Positions 1 to 9,765 of a DNA stretch of 64,000 nt are shown here, piece after piece. The stretch is from positions 240,012 through 304,011 of the forward strand of contig NZ_QRMP01000003.1 of NCBI RefSeq assembly GCF_003473295.1. Direction: 5' to 3'. The notes under the pieces were generated by a model that had not been told where the DNA came from, ran no database searches, and saw nothing but the letters and a program-made list of their open reading frames with translations. Every line of letters starts with the position of its first letter. Position 1 is the stretch's first letter. Origin of the DNA: Parabacteroides sp. AM08-6 (GTDB lineage: Bacteria > Bacteroidota > Bacteroidia > Bacteroidales > Tannerellaceae). The translations under genes were made by a program, and so were the position numbers.

Positions 1-1631
1 CCTGAAGGATGCTCGTAATCGCCTTTCAGAATACGCTCCAGACGATAACGCCTCCAACCCTGGGTCAGCATCAGATTATCCAATTCCGACTTTCTTTCCG
101 AAGAAAAATACCAACCGGGAGACTCGATATACCCCTTCAATTCGGACGTTAACAGAAATGTCGTCAATATCGTCCGCATTGTATCAGGATGAACGTCCTT
201 ATCCGTCGTAACCGAAACGGCAAGAGTCCCTTCCGGAGTACGAAGAGTATCCATCCCGAATGAAACATCTATATGAATCGAATCACGGGTTTTATATACC
301 GGCCTGTCTGGTTTTACCTCGACTTTTGCCAGGTCCGATTCATTCAAATTAAAAAACAAACGTTCACTTACAGGATTATAAGCGTCATCCACCAATGCCG
401 CCTCGATGATGCCTGAAGGCAAATCTTCGCTTTTCATCTGAAAATATTTACGCCTATTATCCCAGTGAGAACAATAAAGCAATGCGCCACGGACATGGAG
501 CAACAAATACAATCCTTCCGGAACTGCCTCATCATGGGCACTTAAAACAAATATGTTCAATATGTCCCCGCTCCATTGACCGGATAAAGTCAAAACATCA
601 GACTCCGCTAATGGCAAATCAAAGCGTTTCAATTCTCTCCTTTGATTTTCACATTCGGCATACAAGTGTTCACCGGCTTTTGATTTTATGACAAAGGAAC
701 CCATTCCTTTCGGATTACTCCGGAATTCCGCACGAATCGTTCCCGACGAATCCTTTACACATCCCGTCACTTCCTTTCCCATTCCATCCGGGGATAAAGC
801 TTTAAATCCCATCCTTGTTTCTACATCGGACGGGAAATTTCCTCCTTCCGGAAAAAAAGAGACATCATATTCTTCATCCCGGTAAGGTATTGATATATAT
901 TCCTCATGGAAGCCTCCGGTATATTCACATTCCAAACAAAAAGTACGATTTTTATAATCTTTTTCGGGATTAGTTTTAAAACGGTAAATAGAATCATCCG
1001 ACATTTTCAACACTCGTTCTTTTTCCACATCCTCTATCATTTGAAGCTCTCTCTTATCAAGCAAACGAACCTGTTTTGGCTCTACAAGCAAACCACTCTT
1101 GATTTCTTCAAAACGGAGACGGCCACGTATTTTCTTTTCATCCGGTTCAGAATCAAAATCAGCATGCACACGGTATTCGGAAGAGAAACTATTTCGTATG
1201 TAAATCTGTTTTCGGAATAGGTATTCATCTCCCAAACCGCACATATAACGGGTATAACTACGCAGTTGATACGAACCTTCTGGCAAAAATTCACTCAAAC
1301 GGATATTCCCATAATAAGCACCATCACGGGGAATTGTCTTGACACGCACCAATACGGAATCCATCGGATCGACTAATTCCGTATAAATGTAACGGCTGGT
1401 CGTATCCGGAATATTCGAGGTATAATCCGTCAGGAATGCACGGAACCATAAATCCTCTCCGCCTATATAGTATGGTTTATCCGTTTGAACATACAACTTT
1501 TCCTGAGGATATAGCTGCAACTGCTTATTGAAACGAAAAGCTATGCTGTCAAGCAAAACCTCACTAAAAACGTCTTCTAACAAGAAGAAATTCATCAAAA
1601 AAAGGACTATATACAAACCAATATTTTTCAA
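1..1631 (-). CDS. Large exported MG2/TonB-plug-type protein, N-terminal part only
   Basis: This gene runs off the left edge; about 543 codons are visible. I translated it by hand on the minus strand from a TTG codon at 1631, which gives a hydrophobic N-terminus (MKNIGLYIVLFLMNFFLL) like a signal peptide. A later ATG at 1595 would lose half of that segment, so I prefer TTG. About 45 residues in is the motif YPQEKLYVQTDKPYY, followed by GGEDLWFRAFL, typical of the macroglobulin MG2-like domain in very large Bacteroidales proteins. FFPEGG and MLTQGWRRY occur further on, and a TonB-receptor plug domain usually follows in that family. It is probably periplasmic or outer-membrane associated, with unknown substrate. 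It lies downstream of SusC/D locus A on the same strand, but a terminator and about 320 bp separate them, so it is probably an independent unit. Confidence 0.75.
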   Translation of the reverse strand, partial: MKNIGLYIVLFLMNFFLLEDVFSEVLLDSIAFRFNKQLQLYPQEKLYVQTDKPYYIGGEDLWFRAFLTDYTSNIPDTTSRYIYTELVDPMDSVLVRVKTIPRDGAYYGNIRLSEFLPEGSYQLRSYTRYMCGLGDEYLFRKQIYIRNSFSSEYRVHADFDSEPDEKKIRGRLRFEEIKSGLLVEPKQVRLLDKRELQMIEDVEKERVLKMSDDSIYRFKTNPEKDYKNRTFCLECEYTGGFHEEYISIPYRDEEYDVSFFPEGGNFPSDVETRMGFKALSPDGMGKEVTGCVKDSSGTIRAEFRSNPKGMGSFVIKSKAGEHLYAECENQRRELKRFDLPLAESDVLTLSGQWSGDILNIFVLSAHDEAVPEGLYLLLHVRGALLYCSHWDNRRKYFQMKSEDLPSGIIEAALVDDAYNPVSERLFFNLNESDLAKVEVKPDRPVYKTRDSIHIDVSFGMDTLRTPEGTLAVSVTTDKDVHPDTMRTILTTFLLTSELKGYIESPGWYFSSERKSELDNLMLTQGWRRYRLERILKGDYEHPS

Positions 1632-1901
1632 ATTTACACCAATAATTCTTTTAACATCCAGTACATATAAAGAAATATAAATATTATAATTTAAAATATA
1701 GCCAGCCTAATTCTTCACAATAAGACTTCAACATTCCTCTATCATATCAGATTATAACAGTAGCAATAAAATCAGATTATTAAGATCAACAAAAAGATAT
1801 TCAACAGTTTTAGCTCTATCTATTGTATAGTGTTATAAGACATTCGAAATATACAAAATAAATTCCATAAAAAAAACTTTTAATCAAAATATTTCAAATA
1901 A
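1632..1901. other. AT-rich intergenic stretch, no gene seen
   Basis: No reading frame with a credible start or signal sequence is visible on either strand. The stretch is very AT-rich and should hold the promoter of the minus-strand gene starting at 1631. I could not find a clean TAnnTTTG box; TATTTTG-like and TATATTTC-like sequences near 1845-1860 are only partial matches. Confidence 0.5.
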
Positions 1902-1931
1902 AAAAACCGTCAGCAAAAGCTGGCGGTTTTT
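1902..1931 (-). terminator. Rho-independent terminator of SusC/D locus A
   Basis: On the minus strand the sequence forms an AAAACCG-type stem (AAACCGcCAGC / GCTGaCGGTTT, one wobble pair) with a TTTT loop, followed by a run of T. It lies about 20 bp after the stop codon of the last lipoprotein gene of locus A. Confidence 0.85.
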
Positions 1932-1952
1932 CTAAAAGTCTCCAAGAACCAA

Positions 1953-3065
1953 TCACTCTCCATATACATAAATCTCAGAAAGACTTGTAAATGGAACACG
2001 GTTACTTTCGGTTATATTTACCTTCATGTAACGTCCTTTTGTTGTATCTACAGATGAAGGAATGTCTATGGTGAGACTGCTACCCTCAAAAGTTCCTTCG
2101 GCAATCTTTACCCATCCACTATCATCTGCTTCCGGTTTATCATTAACATAAATCTCTACTGTTTTAATATCCGCATGACGATGCAATTCTATCTTTGTCA
2201 TTTCCTTGGCAGATTCCATATCAATAATAGCCCAATGAGGAAGTGGTGTATTTTCTCCCGTATAGTTGGAATGCCACCAGGTATTCAAGTCCCCATCGAT
2301 AATGGCATCTTTACCACCGCCATCGCTGGCTGTTTCATCCGAAACGGCCAAAACCGTCCAACCGCTACGGTCATACTTGTATTCCATCGGGAAGACTTCT
2401 TCATACTCCACCCATGCTGTAGCAAAAGTATCGATAGCTTCTTCCTCCGGAATATACAGAGAACGATATTCAAAACCTGTACCCGGTTTCAAGTCCGGAC
2501 ACAAAACGCTGTTATCCTCAGCCGGCATGAAAACAACAGCTTGAGTTCCATCCTGCTTCGTATAACGAACCTCATTACGAACGAGTCCGTCCAATTTTGA
2601 ATACCAAGTAATCGTACCCCCCTTATCGGAAAGATCCAAATTCCTTACACGGCGATCTATTAAAGTCGAGTAATACACATCTCCGTATGATGTACCGAAA
2701 TCGCTAACAAACAAAGATTTATGGCCGAAATTATCTGTAGTTCGGATATTAAAGGTGTATGCCTTCGGTTCCATATTTTCTAATATCACGGTAATACTAT
2801 CGCGTCCCGTACCCATTGTGACCGGTATCTGCAACGAATCAAGTTGGTCGTTCCAATACACATCTATCGTTTTTACGTTCGGCGCATTGTAAGTCCAGCA
2901 AGTAAACTGGATACGTTCTTTTCCGGCTACAAAACTGACTGAATCAGGTTTGGTGGAATAAATAATTTCACCGCCCTCGATATAATCTTTGTGCACATCC
3001 ATAAAGTCTTCACACGAAAAGAATAGCAGTGAGACAAGAGCCAGCAAACAATATTTAATCTTCAT
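1953..3065 (-). CDS. Surface lipoprotein, DUF4998 plus F5/8 type C-like domain
   Basis: The 370-residue product begins with a lipoprotein signal (LVSLLFFSC, Cys at residue 18). Residues of about 20-215 resemble the DUF4998 fold found beside SusC/SusD pairs. Residues of about 235-370 form a discoidin (F5/8 type C)-like carbohydrate-binding module, with WWHSNY and WAIIDM motifs typical of that fold. It is probably anchored on the cell surface and helps bind the glycan imported by the adjacent SusC/SusD pair. It is the last gene of the minus-strand operon SusC-SusD-DUF4959-DUF4998, follows its neighbour after 25 bp and is closed by a terminator. The domain names come from memory of family patterns, not a search. 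Confidence 0.8.
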   Translation of the reverse strand: MKIKYCLLALVSLLFFSCEDFMDVHKDYIEGGEIIYSTKPDSVSFVAGKERIQFTCWTYNAPNVKTIDVYWNDQLDSLQIPVTMGTGRDSITVILENMEPKAYTFNIRTTDNFGHKSLFVSDFGTSYGDVYYSTLIDRRVRNLDLSDKGGTITWYSKLDGLVRNEVRYTKQDGTQAVVFMPAEDNSVLCPDLKPGTGFEYRSLYIPEEEAIDTFATAWVEYEEVFPMEYKYDRSGWTVLAVSDETASDGGGKDAIIDGDLNTWWHSNYTGENTPLPHWAIIDMESAKEMTKIELHRHADIKTVEIYVNDKPEADDSGWVKIAEGTFEGSSLTIDIPSSVDTTKGRYMKVNITESNRVPFTSLSEIYVYGE

Positions 3066-3090
3066 AATTATATACTTTTTTAATTTTTAT

Positions 3091-4281
3091 TTATTGAACC
3101 ACTTCACCGTAGAAATCTACATCTGCCGGATGAGTAAAAGAAGAACCGCCCCATGTATTTAAAATCTTAAAACGGATATAACGAATCGGCTCCTGCGATA
3201 ACTCAAATGAGAATTCGTGTCCTTCCACTCCGGCTGTAAAATCCTCGTCGGTAACCGTTCCGCTTGGCGAACCGGAAGGCTTGACAATCTCGCAATCCAG
3301 TACTTTTTCCCATTCGTCCCAATTTCCATCTTGTGATGGCGCACCGGTTCCCTTAAATGTATAGACTTCAAATTGTTTCGGATTTCCCCAATTATAATAA
3401 GAATCCGAATATTTACGCTGGAACATGACTACACGGCTCGGTTTAGCCACACAACCCAAATCGACAGTAAAAGCCGCCGGCAAAGAATTGGACGGAGAGT
3501 GACCAAAGGTATCATGGTCGTCATCTATCAGATAGCTGTCCATTCCTTCCCAATTGGTAAAATTAGCATCAGAACCTAATTTCATCACGACCATATGCTT
3601 TTTATTCAGGGCTTCTTCAAACAAAGGAACCAATGTACCGCCTGCCGGATAAATCGTGTCGGAGGCATTATCATAATAATCCCTGATAATCATTCCGAAA
3701 CGACGGGCCTCCGGCTGAAATCCGCGTAAACTGTAACGACCGGAATCGGCTTCTGTTGTCATAATTCTTAAAGTCTGCATCTGGCTCAAAGAGTCTTCAG
3801 CCAAGAATTCAACAGTAAACGGAGCTTTGTCTTTGTTTCTCCAATTAAACTGGGCACCTCCAAAATCGGATATGATATCAACCGTTTTAATTGTTTTCGA
3901 CAAAGATGATTCCAAAGGGGTAAAAGAAACCTCTACCGGGTCGGAAAACTCTTGCGCCCTGTTTACCACATATAGCTTAGCCTTATGTTCCACCATGTCA
4001 TTATAACCCAAAATTTCTACTTTATTCTCGTAGAAAGAAGATGTAACTTTATGTTCCTTTCCGTCGGCCAATATATACCGGCCTTCGACAGCCAAAATAT
4101 CTTCCGAATTCGGAATACGGTACGAAACAACGGCTCCCCCCGGAACCGGAGTAACTTCAATATCTGTTACTACTCCGGGTTTCCCCAAACTATCTGTTAT
4201 CGGTTCCAGCTTTTTCTCAGAACAGGAACAAATGAACAACGATAACAAAACCAAACTCAAATATTTCATTTTCATTTTCAT
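3091..4281 (-). CDS. Surface lipoprotein, DUF4959/DUF5126/DUF5000-type
   Basis: An exported lipoprotein (LSLFICSC, Cys inside the first 25 residues). Three closely spaced ATG codons (4281, 4275, 4269) all precede the same signal peptide; the open frame extends upstream to 4311 but the extra residues are lysine-rich and unlikely to be translated. Residues of about 25-120 look like an Ig/FN3-type DUF4959 domain, the middle like DUF5126, and the last 170 residues like a DUF5000/F5-8C beta-sandwich (FTVDLG, RVVMFQRK). This triple architecture accompanies SusC/SusD in Bacteroidales and is assumed to bind glycan on the cell surface. It sits 23 bp after SusD and 25 bp before the next lipoprotein, so co-transcription is very likely. 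Confidence 0.8.
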   Translation of the reverse strand: MKMKMKYLSLVLLSLFICSCSEKKLEPITDSLGKPGVVTDIEVTPVPGGAVVSYRIPNSEDILAVEGRYILADGKEHKVTSSFYENKVEILGYNDMVEHKAKLYVVNRAQEFSDPVEVSFTPLESSLSKTIKTVDIISDFGGAQFNWRNKDKAPFTVEFLAEDSLSQMQTLRIMTTEADSGRYSLRGFQPEARRFGMIIRDYYDNASDTIYPAGGTLVPLFEEALNKKHMVVMKLGSDANFTNWEGMDSYLIDDDHDTFGHSPSNSLPAAFTVDLGCVAKPSRVVMFQRKYSDSYYNWGNPKQFEVYTFKGTGAPSQDGNWDEWEKVLDCEIVKPSGSPSGTVTDEDFTAGVEGHEFSFELSQEPIRYIRFKILNTWGGSSFTHPADVDFYGEVVQ

Positions 4282-4304
4282 TTTTTTCTTATTTAAATCG
4301 TAAA

Positions 4305-6221
4305 TTACCAACCCGGATTCTGAACCAATTGCGGATTACGTACAATATCCGATTCGGGTATCGGAGCAAAATAATTTTTATAAGAGAATGTCTGCGTATA
4401 TACAGTAGCTACAGTATAATAGTCAGCCACATCGGATGCTTTCACATTCCATCCCTGTATCAAACGGTTCTGCTCTTTCTGAGCAGTTTTCCAACGATGG
4501 CTATCCCAATAATACGGACCTTCGCAAGCCAATTCCACATTTCTTTCACGTTGTATAATTTCACGCATACCCGATTTCGTAGAGGGTTTAGTCGGCTGAT
4601 TAGAATACTTTTGCCAGCTTTCTACCACTCCTTCCAATCCGGCACGTTCGCGAACCATATCGATATATTTATAAACTTCTGCATCCGGAGCTGCTTTCGA
4701 TTCATTCAAAGCTTCCGCACACATCAACAACAAGTCAGCAAAACGCATATCCGGGAACGGGTAAGTTTCCCACGTTACCTGGTTGGGATCACGGAAACTG
4801 GAATTGATGGAAACCAATTTCTTAGGCCAATAGCCTGTTGCATTATAATTTCCGGGATTCGCCACGGAAGAAAATTCTCCAAAACGATTCTTCGGATACA
4901 AACAATCCGCATCATCATCCGGCATGTTTTTATACGAATTTCCATACCATTTACCACGGTCAAAGCCCAAAGTAGAATAGAAACGCGGTTCCCTGTCGAA
5001 ATTCATGGCTGCCGTTTGCTCGCCTTTCTGAATATAATATTTATGTTCTTCATCTCCAGTACGGACGTTAAAACGACCGGCATAATCATACTCTTTATCC
5101 TCTTCAATGGGCACTCCATTTTTCGAATAAAACAAATCGACAGTCGAAAATGGAACGCTCATACGAGTTCCATTATCCAAAGAAGTAGGTTGCTCCAGAT
5201 AAGGCATACATTGATTTTGTAAACCTGAGTTAACCGGATAAGAGGAATTACCCCACACTAACTCACAATTCCAACGGTCGCTGATAGAGCCGCGTAAAGT
5301 CTGAACCAATAGAGTTTGGTCTGAAACTTGTTTGGTTGCTATATAGTCCGAAGTCTGATACAAACGAATACCGGCAGCTTCGCATATTTCAATAGCGTCT
5401 TTACAGGCAACAGCAGCCGAATCCCAACGGGCGGCATCATATGTCTGGTTAAAAAACGGCTCGCCATTATGATCCAGGAAACTATTATAATCCGTATTAC
5501 CGTTAAACAACGGGCTAGCCCAATAGAGCCATACTTTAGCTCGGAGCATATAAGCTGAAGGCAAATTAAAACGTCCCAACTCTGTTGTCGGATTCTGGAA
5601 AGTTGCAGGTAAACCATTACTGGAAATCACTTCATCCATTAATTCCAAAATATATTTGAAACAATCGTCTACTTTTTCCCGGTAAACACGTACACCTTGT
5701 GTTGATTCATTCACCGGTGTATTTTCACGAAGCGGGCAAATCGGACCATAATAAGTAAGCAGATAAAAATGCATATAAGCTTTTATCATTTTCACTTCTG
5801 CTATCATCCGTTTTTTCTCATACTCTTGTATGTCTTGTACATTTACTACATTTTCCATAAAGGTATTACATTCACGGATACCGGCATATAACGAACGAAC
5901 GTAATCGCCCCCTGCTCCCCAATAATTAATAACGGCATCAGTCGGGCTATCGACCCCTAAACCGAACCTCATTCCCTGGTCATTACGGGCCTCCGTATTA
6001 AATATCATTTCCAAAGCCCCGAAAACCCCAGGATTTTCATTCCAACCTGCCGATTTAGGCATTCCCCAATAGCAGGTCGCCAGATATTTTTCCGTCGTAT
6101 AACGGTCGGCAAATGCATTGTCTATCGTTGCTACATTATCGGGAACTACATCCAGATAACTACAAGCGGTTACAGACAGAGCTGTACATGTACACAATAT
6201 ATATTTATATAACGATTTCAT
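4305..6221 (-). CDS. SusD/RagB-family outer-membrane lipoprotein (locus A)
   Basis: SusD-type glycan-capture lipoprotein that forms the lid of the SusC channel. I start it at the ATG at 6221, giving MKSLYKY followed by a lipobox (LSVTAC, then SYLDVVPDN). The open frame reaches 6245, but those extra codons overlap the end of SusC and encode only a charged stretch. Family hallmarks include CSYLDVVPD at the mature N-terminus, a TPR-like helical body, a C-terminal RERNVELACEG segment (the usual RxERRxELAfEG signature) and the closing NPGW. Mature length of about 620 residues is at the large end for SusD. It lies directly after SusC and before two accessory lipoproteins. Confidence 0.93.
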   Translation of the reverse strand: MKSLYKYILCTCTALSVTACSYLDVVPDNVATIDNAFADRYTTEKYLATCYWGMPKSAGWNENPGVFGALEMIFNTEARNDQGMRFGLGVDSPTDAVINYWGAGGDYVRSLYAGIRECNTFMENVVNVQDIQEYEKKRMIAEVKMIKAYMHFYLLTYYGPICPLRENTPVNESTQGVRVYREKVDDCFKYILELMDEVISSNGLPATFQNPTTELGRFNLPSAYMLRAKVWLYWASPLFNGNTDYNSFLDHNGEPFFNQTYDAARWDSAAVACKDAIEICEAAGIRLYQTSDYIATKQVSDQTLLVQTLRGSISDRWNCELVWGNSSYPVNSGLQNQCMPYLEQPTSLDNGTRMSVPFSTVDLFYSKNGVPIEEDKEYDYAGRFNVRTGDEEHKYYIQKGEQTAAMNFDREPRFYSTLGFDRGKWYGNSYKNMPDDDADCLYPKNRFGEFSSVANPGNYNATGYWPKKLVSINSSFRDPNQVTWETYPFPDMRFADLLLMCAEALNESKAAPDAEVYKYIDMVRERAGLEGVVESWQKYSNQPTKPSTKSGMREIIQRERNVELACEGPYYWDSHRWKTAQKEQNRLIQGWNVKASDVADYYTVATVYTQTFSYKNYFAPIPESDIVRNPQLVQNPGW

Positions 6222-6234
6222 CTTTTTTCTTTTT

Positions 6235-9200
6235 TTAGAATCCAATATTTAATCCCACATTAATTACACGCTGAACCGGATAACCTAAACCATTACCGGC
6301 CATTTCCGGATCCCAAAGTTTGAATTTACTCCAACAAAGCAAGTTTGTTCCACTAACATAAAAGCGTAAATTCTGAACCTTATACTTTTTGGTGAAAGCA
6401 GAAGGAAGCGTATAACCCAATTCGACAGATTTCAAACGAAGGAAAGTTGCATCTTGCATAAACCATGTACTCGTCTGAGTATTGTTTGATATAGACTGGT
6501 TTGCCAAACGAGGCCAAAAGGCATACGGATTACGATTGCTTTCCGACCAATAACTGTTTGCTATTACGTCCAATACAGCATTTTGTCCGGTTTTTCCGTC
6601 ATTTCCATTTTCACCAGCATCACCATCTATAAACGGTGTAATCTTTTTTAAATCCAACCAAAAAGACTGACGGGCAGACCCTTGGAAGAAGAAAGAAGCA
6701 TCAAAACCCTTGTAACCGGCAGAAAGACCGAAACCGTAGTTTATCTCCGGAGTCGTCGGGTAACCGATTGGCACCTTATCCAATTCGGATATTTTGCCAT
6801 CTTTGTTTACATCACGATATTTAATATCACCGGCCATATACTCACCGAACTGGGTCGGAGAATTTTTCACTTCTTCCTCGTCTACAAACAGACGCTCAGC
6901 AATATATCCCCAAGTTTGTCCTAATGATTGCCCTACTTTATACAACCAAGGGGTTGCACTATAGTCCGGTTCTTCCCATTCTACAGCTTCACTGGTTGCA
7001 TAAGTGAACGTACCACGACCTGTAAACCATAAATCCTTACTAACACTCTTCTCAAAATTGACTTCCATATCGACACCATTTCCTTTTGCTCTACCCAAAT
7101 TGGCTTTTACAGCCGGGATAATACCCATCGTATTCGGGATGACACGATCCAAAAGGATATTTTTACGACGTTCCGTAAAATATTCAACAGTGGCAGAAAG
7201 TCCGAACGATGTAGTCGCTTCAAAACCCAAATTCATTTTATAGGAGGTTTCCCATCCGATTTCATTATTTGCATAACGGCTGACATTGATTCCACCTGGA
7301 TTATAATTCAACTGTGTACCCCAGTTAACTGGCCGACTCGCATTCATATCCACCTGCGAAAGATAATAGAAACGGTCGTTGGCATTACCGATTTGGTCCT
7401 GACCGGACATACCGTAAGTACCCTTCAATTTAAATTGGGTCAATACCTTTTTCAACGGTTCGAAAAAGCTTTCATTTGAAATCATCCATCCGACAGCACC
7501 GGAAGGGAAGAAACCCCAGCGTTTGTTTTTGGAGAAACGTTCGGAACCATTATATCCGAAAGTAAACTCACCGAAATAACGCGATTTATAATCGTAAGAC
7601 AAACGTCCGGCTAAACCGATATTACGGAACGGCAAAGATTGTTGCAAATCACCGGATATACCGGTTTTATTATTTTGCATGGTATATACCAACAAAGCAT
7701 TCACAGAATGTTTATCCTGAAACAGACGCGTATATTCAGCCTTTGCTTCCAAATACAAACCGCTATCTATTTTACGGTTACCCGGTTGATAATCAATATA
7801 TTCTGTACCCGCGCTCGGATTCAAGCGAGTCAGTGAATAGGTATTATTCAACAGATTGAATGTGCTGATATTATAAAAGAACGGCACGTAAGCGCGGTCT
7901 ACAGAATATTCCGAATAACGATTCATATTCACCAGCAAACTGGCTTTCAAACCTTCGGTAAGCATCTTCAAATCCTGGTTTACTGCAAACTGGGTAAGCA
8001 TCGTATTTTTACTGTACTCATTGTATCCCCTCAATGCCTGTGCGTACGGATTCACATAGTTGGCATTACCATAGTTACCGAACAGGATATGTTTGGCATA
8101 AGCAAACTGGTCGTCTGCTTCATAATAAGGTTTGAACATAACCGGATTAGCCATCATAACCTCCTTATACATAAAAGCGCCACCACCAATCGGACCGCTA
8201 TAATCATCGAATGCAGCACTCATACGAAGTACCAATTCTGTGGTTTTCGTCAAGTTCACATTAACATTCGAACGGATTGTATATTTCATCAAATTGATAT
8301 TTGAATTGAAATTATTCCGTTTATCCACTTTTACATTACCATTATCACGGGTCATATTGGCAGCAACATAATAACGAGCAACCGTACCACCACCGCTCAC
8401 ACTCAAATTAGCACGCTGGTTCATCGTCAAGTCGTTGAACATTGTGTCGTACCAATCGGTGGTCGGATAAATATTCGGATACAATCCACGCTCCGTCATC
8501 GTAATCTTTTCCTGCGAATAAAGTGCCAATCCCAGCGGGTCGCGAGTCTTGATTGCCTCATTCTGCATACGCATATACGTAACGGGGTCCGTCAACTTCA
8601 CCTTTTTCGTCGGTGTGGAAAAAGAATTCTCAACACGGGCATTAACAGAAACTTTTCCTTCCCGTCCTTCTTTCGTCGTTACTGAAATTACACCATTTGC
8701 ACCCCGGGCACCGTACAAAGCTGTTGCCGTGGCATCCTTCATAATGGTAAAACTAGCAATATCATCCGTATTCAAACGAGCCAAATCTTCAGTACCCAGT
8801 TCAATACCATCAATCAGGATTAGCGGGTCTTTTTTTGCTTCTGCACCAAAAGTTGTAATACCGCGGATAAAGAAGCTTGCATTATCCTGACCGGGCTCAC
8901 CACTGACCTGATACGAAATCAAACCGGCTACACGACCGGCAAAAGCTGTAGTCAAGTTACTGCTCGGGACCTTCAATTCCGCAGGTTTAACTGTCGTGAT
9001 GGCCGACAGCACACTTTCTTTCTTTTGTTTGGAGAATGCAACAACCGTAACTTCTTCCAATTCATCCACCTTTGGTTTCAATACAATATCCAAGACTTTT
9101 TGATTGGTATATTTAACCTCTTGAGTTTCCATACCAATATAAGCCACGACTAAAATACTGTTTGGCGGACAATCATCGAACTCGAATCTTCCATCGCCAT

Positions 9201-9417
9201 CGGTAATTACACCTTTTGTACCACCTTTGATTTGAACTGTGGCACCAGGTAAAGGGTCACCTCCTTCATCCGAAATTCGACCTTTCAGTTTTGCCGTTTG
9301 TTGTACTTTTTCCACTAAAGGAAACGAATCAGCCCAGAGAGATTGACAGGGAGCGTTAGCTACCGTCAACAACAGTGCCGGGAACATCCACCTCAATGAG
9401 GTACCACCAGCCTTCAT
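6235..9417 (-). CDS. SusC/RagA-family TonB-linked outer-membrane transporter (locus A)
   Basis: TonB-dependent importer that takes up oligosaccharide (or peptide) captured by its SusD partner. The start is placed at ATG 9417 (MKAGGTSLRW), 20 codons inside the open frame, because this gives a normal signal peptide. After the signal come a carboxypeptidase-regulatory-like domain (LKGRISDEGGDPLPGATV), a TonB box (EEVTVVAF), a plug domain (PLILIDG, IMKDATATALYGARGANG) and a long beta-barrel ending in the aromatic-terminated strand NVGLNIGF. It is the first gene of locus A. Its upstream region is a likely invertible promoter segment (9540-9786), so expression is probably phase-variable. No sigma/anti-sigma or hybrid two-component regulator is nearby. 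Confidence 0.95.
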   Translation of the reverse strand: MKAGGTSLRWMFPALLLTVANAPCQSLWADSFPLVEKVQQTAKLKGRISDEGGDPLPGATVQIKGGTKGVITDGDGRFEFDDCPPNSILVVAYIGMETQEVKYTNQKVLDIVLKPKVDELEEVTVVAFSKQKKESVLSAITTVKPAELKVPSSNLTTAFAGRVAGLISYQVSGEPGQDNASFFIRGITTFGAEAKKDPLILIDGIELGTEDLARLNTDDIASFTIMKDATATALYGARGANGVISVTTKEGREGKVSVNARVENSFSTPTKKVKLTDPVTYMRMQNEAIKTRDPLGLALYSQEKITMTERGLYPNIYPTTDWYDTMFNDLTMNQRANLSVSGGGTVARYYVAANMTRDNGNVKVDKRNNFNSNINLMKYTIRSNVNVNLTKTTELVLRMSAAFDDYSGPIGGGAFMYKEVMMANPVMFKPYYEADDQFAYAKHILFGNYGNANYVNPYAQALRGYNEYSKNTMLTQFAVNQDLKMLTEGLKASLLVNMNRYSEYSVDRAYVPFFYNISTFNLLNNTYSLTRLNPSAGTEYIDYQPGNRKIDSGLYLEAKAEYTRLFQDKHSVNALLVYTMQNNKTGISGDLQQSLPFRNIGLAGRLSYDYKSRYFGEFTFGYNGSERFSKNKRWGFFPSGAVGWMISNESFFEPLKKVLTQFKLKGTYGMSGQDQIGNANDRFYYLSQVDMNASRPVNWGTQLNYNPGGINVSRYANNEIGWETSYKMNLGFEATTSFGLSATVEYFTERRKNILLDRVIPNTMGIIPAVKANLGRAKGNGVDMEVNFEKSVSKDLWFTGRGTFTYATSEAVEWEEPDYSATPWLYKVGQSLGQTWGYIAERLFVDEEEVKNSPTQFGEYMAGDIKYRDVNKDGKISELDKVPIGYPTTPEINYGFGLSAGYKGFDASFFFQGSARQSFWLDLKKITPFIDGDAGENGNDGKTGQNAVLDVIANSYWSESNRNPYAFWPRLANQSISNNTQTSTWFMQDATFLRLKSVELGYTLPSAFTKKYKVQNLRFYVSGTNLLCWSKFKLWDPEMAGNGLGYPVQRVINVGLNIGF

Positions 9418-9539
9418 AATCTTGCTCTTCTGAAACTGGCAATTTCTATTGCCGTAAATTCCTAGTAATTTGAACATTAGAATTATTACGTTTAAGGTTA
9501 ATAAATAGAAATAACTTAGATAATTAGTTGATTATCAAC

Positions 9540-9560
9540 GTGAGTTCTTCAAGAACTATG
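9540..9560 (+). repeat. Left inverted repeat of candidate invertible promoter (IR-L)
   Basis: A 21-bp sequence whose core is AGTTCTTCAAGAACT, itself a palindrome around one central base (AGTTC-N5-GAACT). The complete 21 bp recurs as an exact reverse complement at 9766-9786; identity stops at both ends. I recall AGTTC-N5-GAACT as one of the inverted-repeat motif classes of invertible promoters upstream of SusC/SusD genes in Bacteroides fragilis. Confidence 0.85.
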
Positions 9561-9765
9561 GTCATTCATCATACTGATTACATCTTAAAAGCAAAATTAA
9601 GTATATTTTTTTATATGGCACACTGTCTCTTGTTATAAATAACTTAATTTGACTATTTACACTAGCGTATGTTTGCAATCCACGAAATGTTAATCATTGT
9701 TTTCTTTTGAAGATTATACGGATTTCTCAATCAAACATCTGATTTACAATAAATTACACCGATAA
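9561..9765. promoter_or_regulatory. Candidate invertible promoter segment (205 bp)
   Basis: The spacer between the two inverted repeats holds no gene but has Bacteroides-type promoter signals facing both ways. Towards SusC (minus strand) there is TGTG at 9622-9619, 19 bp, then TAATTTTG at 9599-9592, predicting a start near 9585. Towards the peptidase gene (plus strand) there is TTTG at 9648-9651, 16 bp, then TATGTTTG at 9668-9675. The minus-strand signal has the better spacing. Inversion would exchange the two, so one orientation should express SusC more strongly. The sequence shows one orientation only, and I cannot tell which state is ON. Confidence 0.65.

Noticed and set aside
4329..5222. 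Long plus-strand open frame (297 codons) opposite the SusD gene of locus A
   Set aside because: Composition and residue pattern (I, R, F, H-rich, no domain) are those of an antisense shadow; the minus-strand SusD is certain.
9540..9560. Reading the AGTTCTTCAAGAACT sequence as an ordinary operator or a terminator hairpin
   Set aside because: Each repeat alone is palindromic and could bind a dimer, but the exact inverted match of all 21 bp, including asymmetric flanks, at both ends of a promoter-bearing segment favours recombination sites. There is no T-run.
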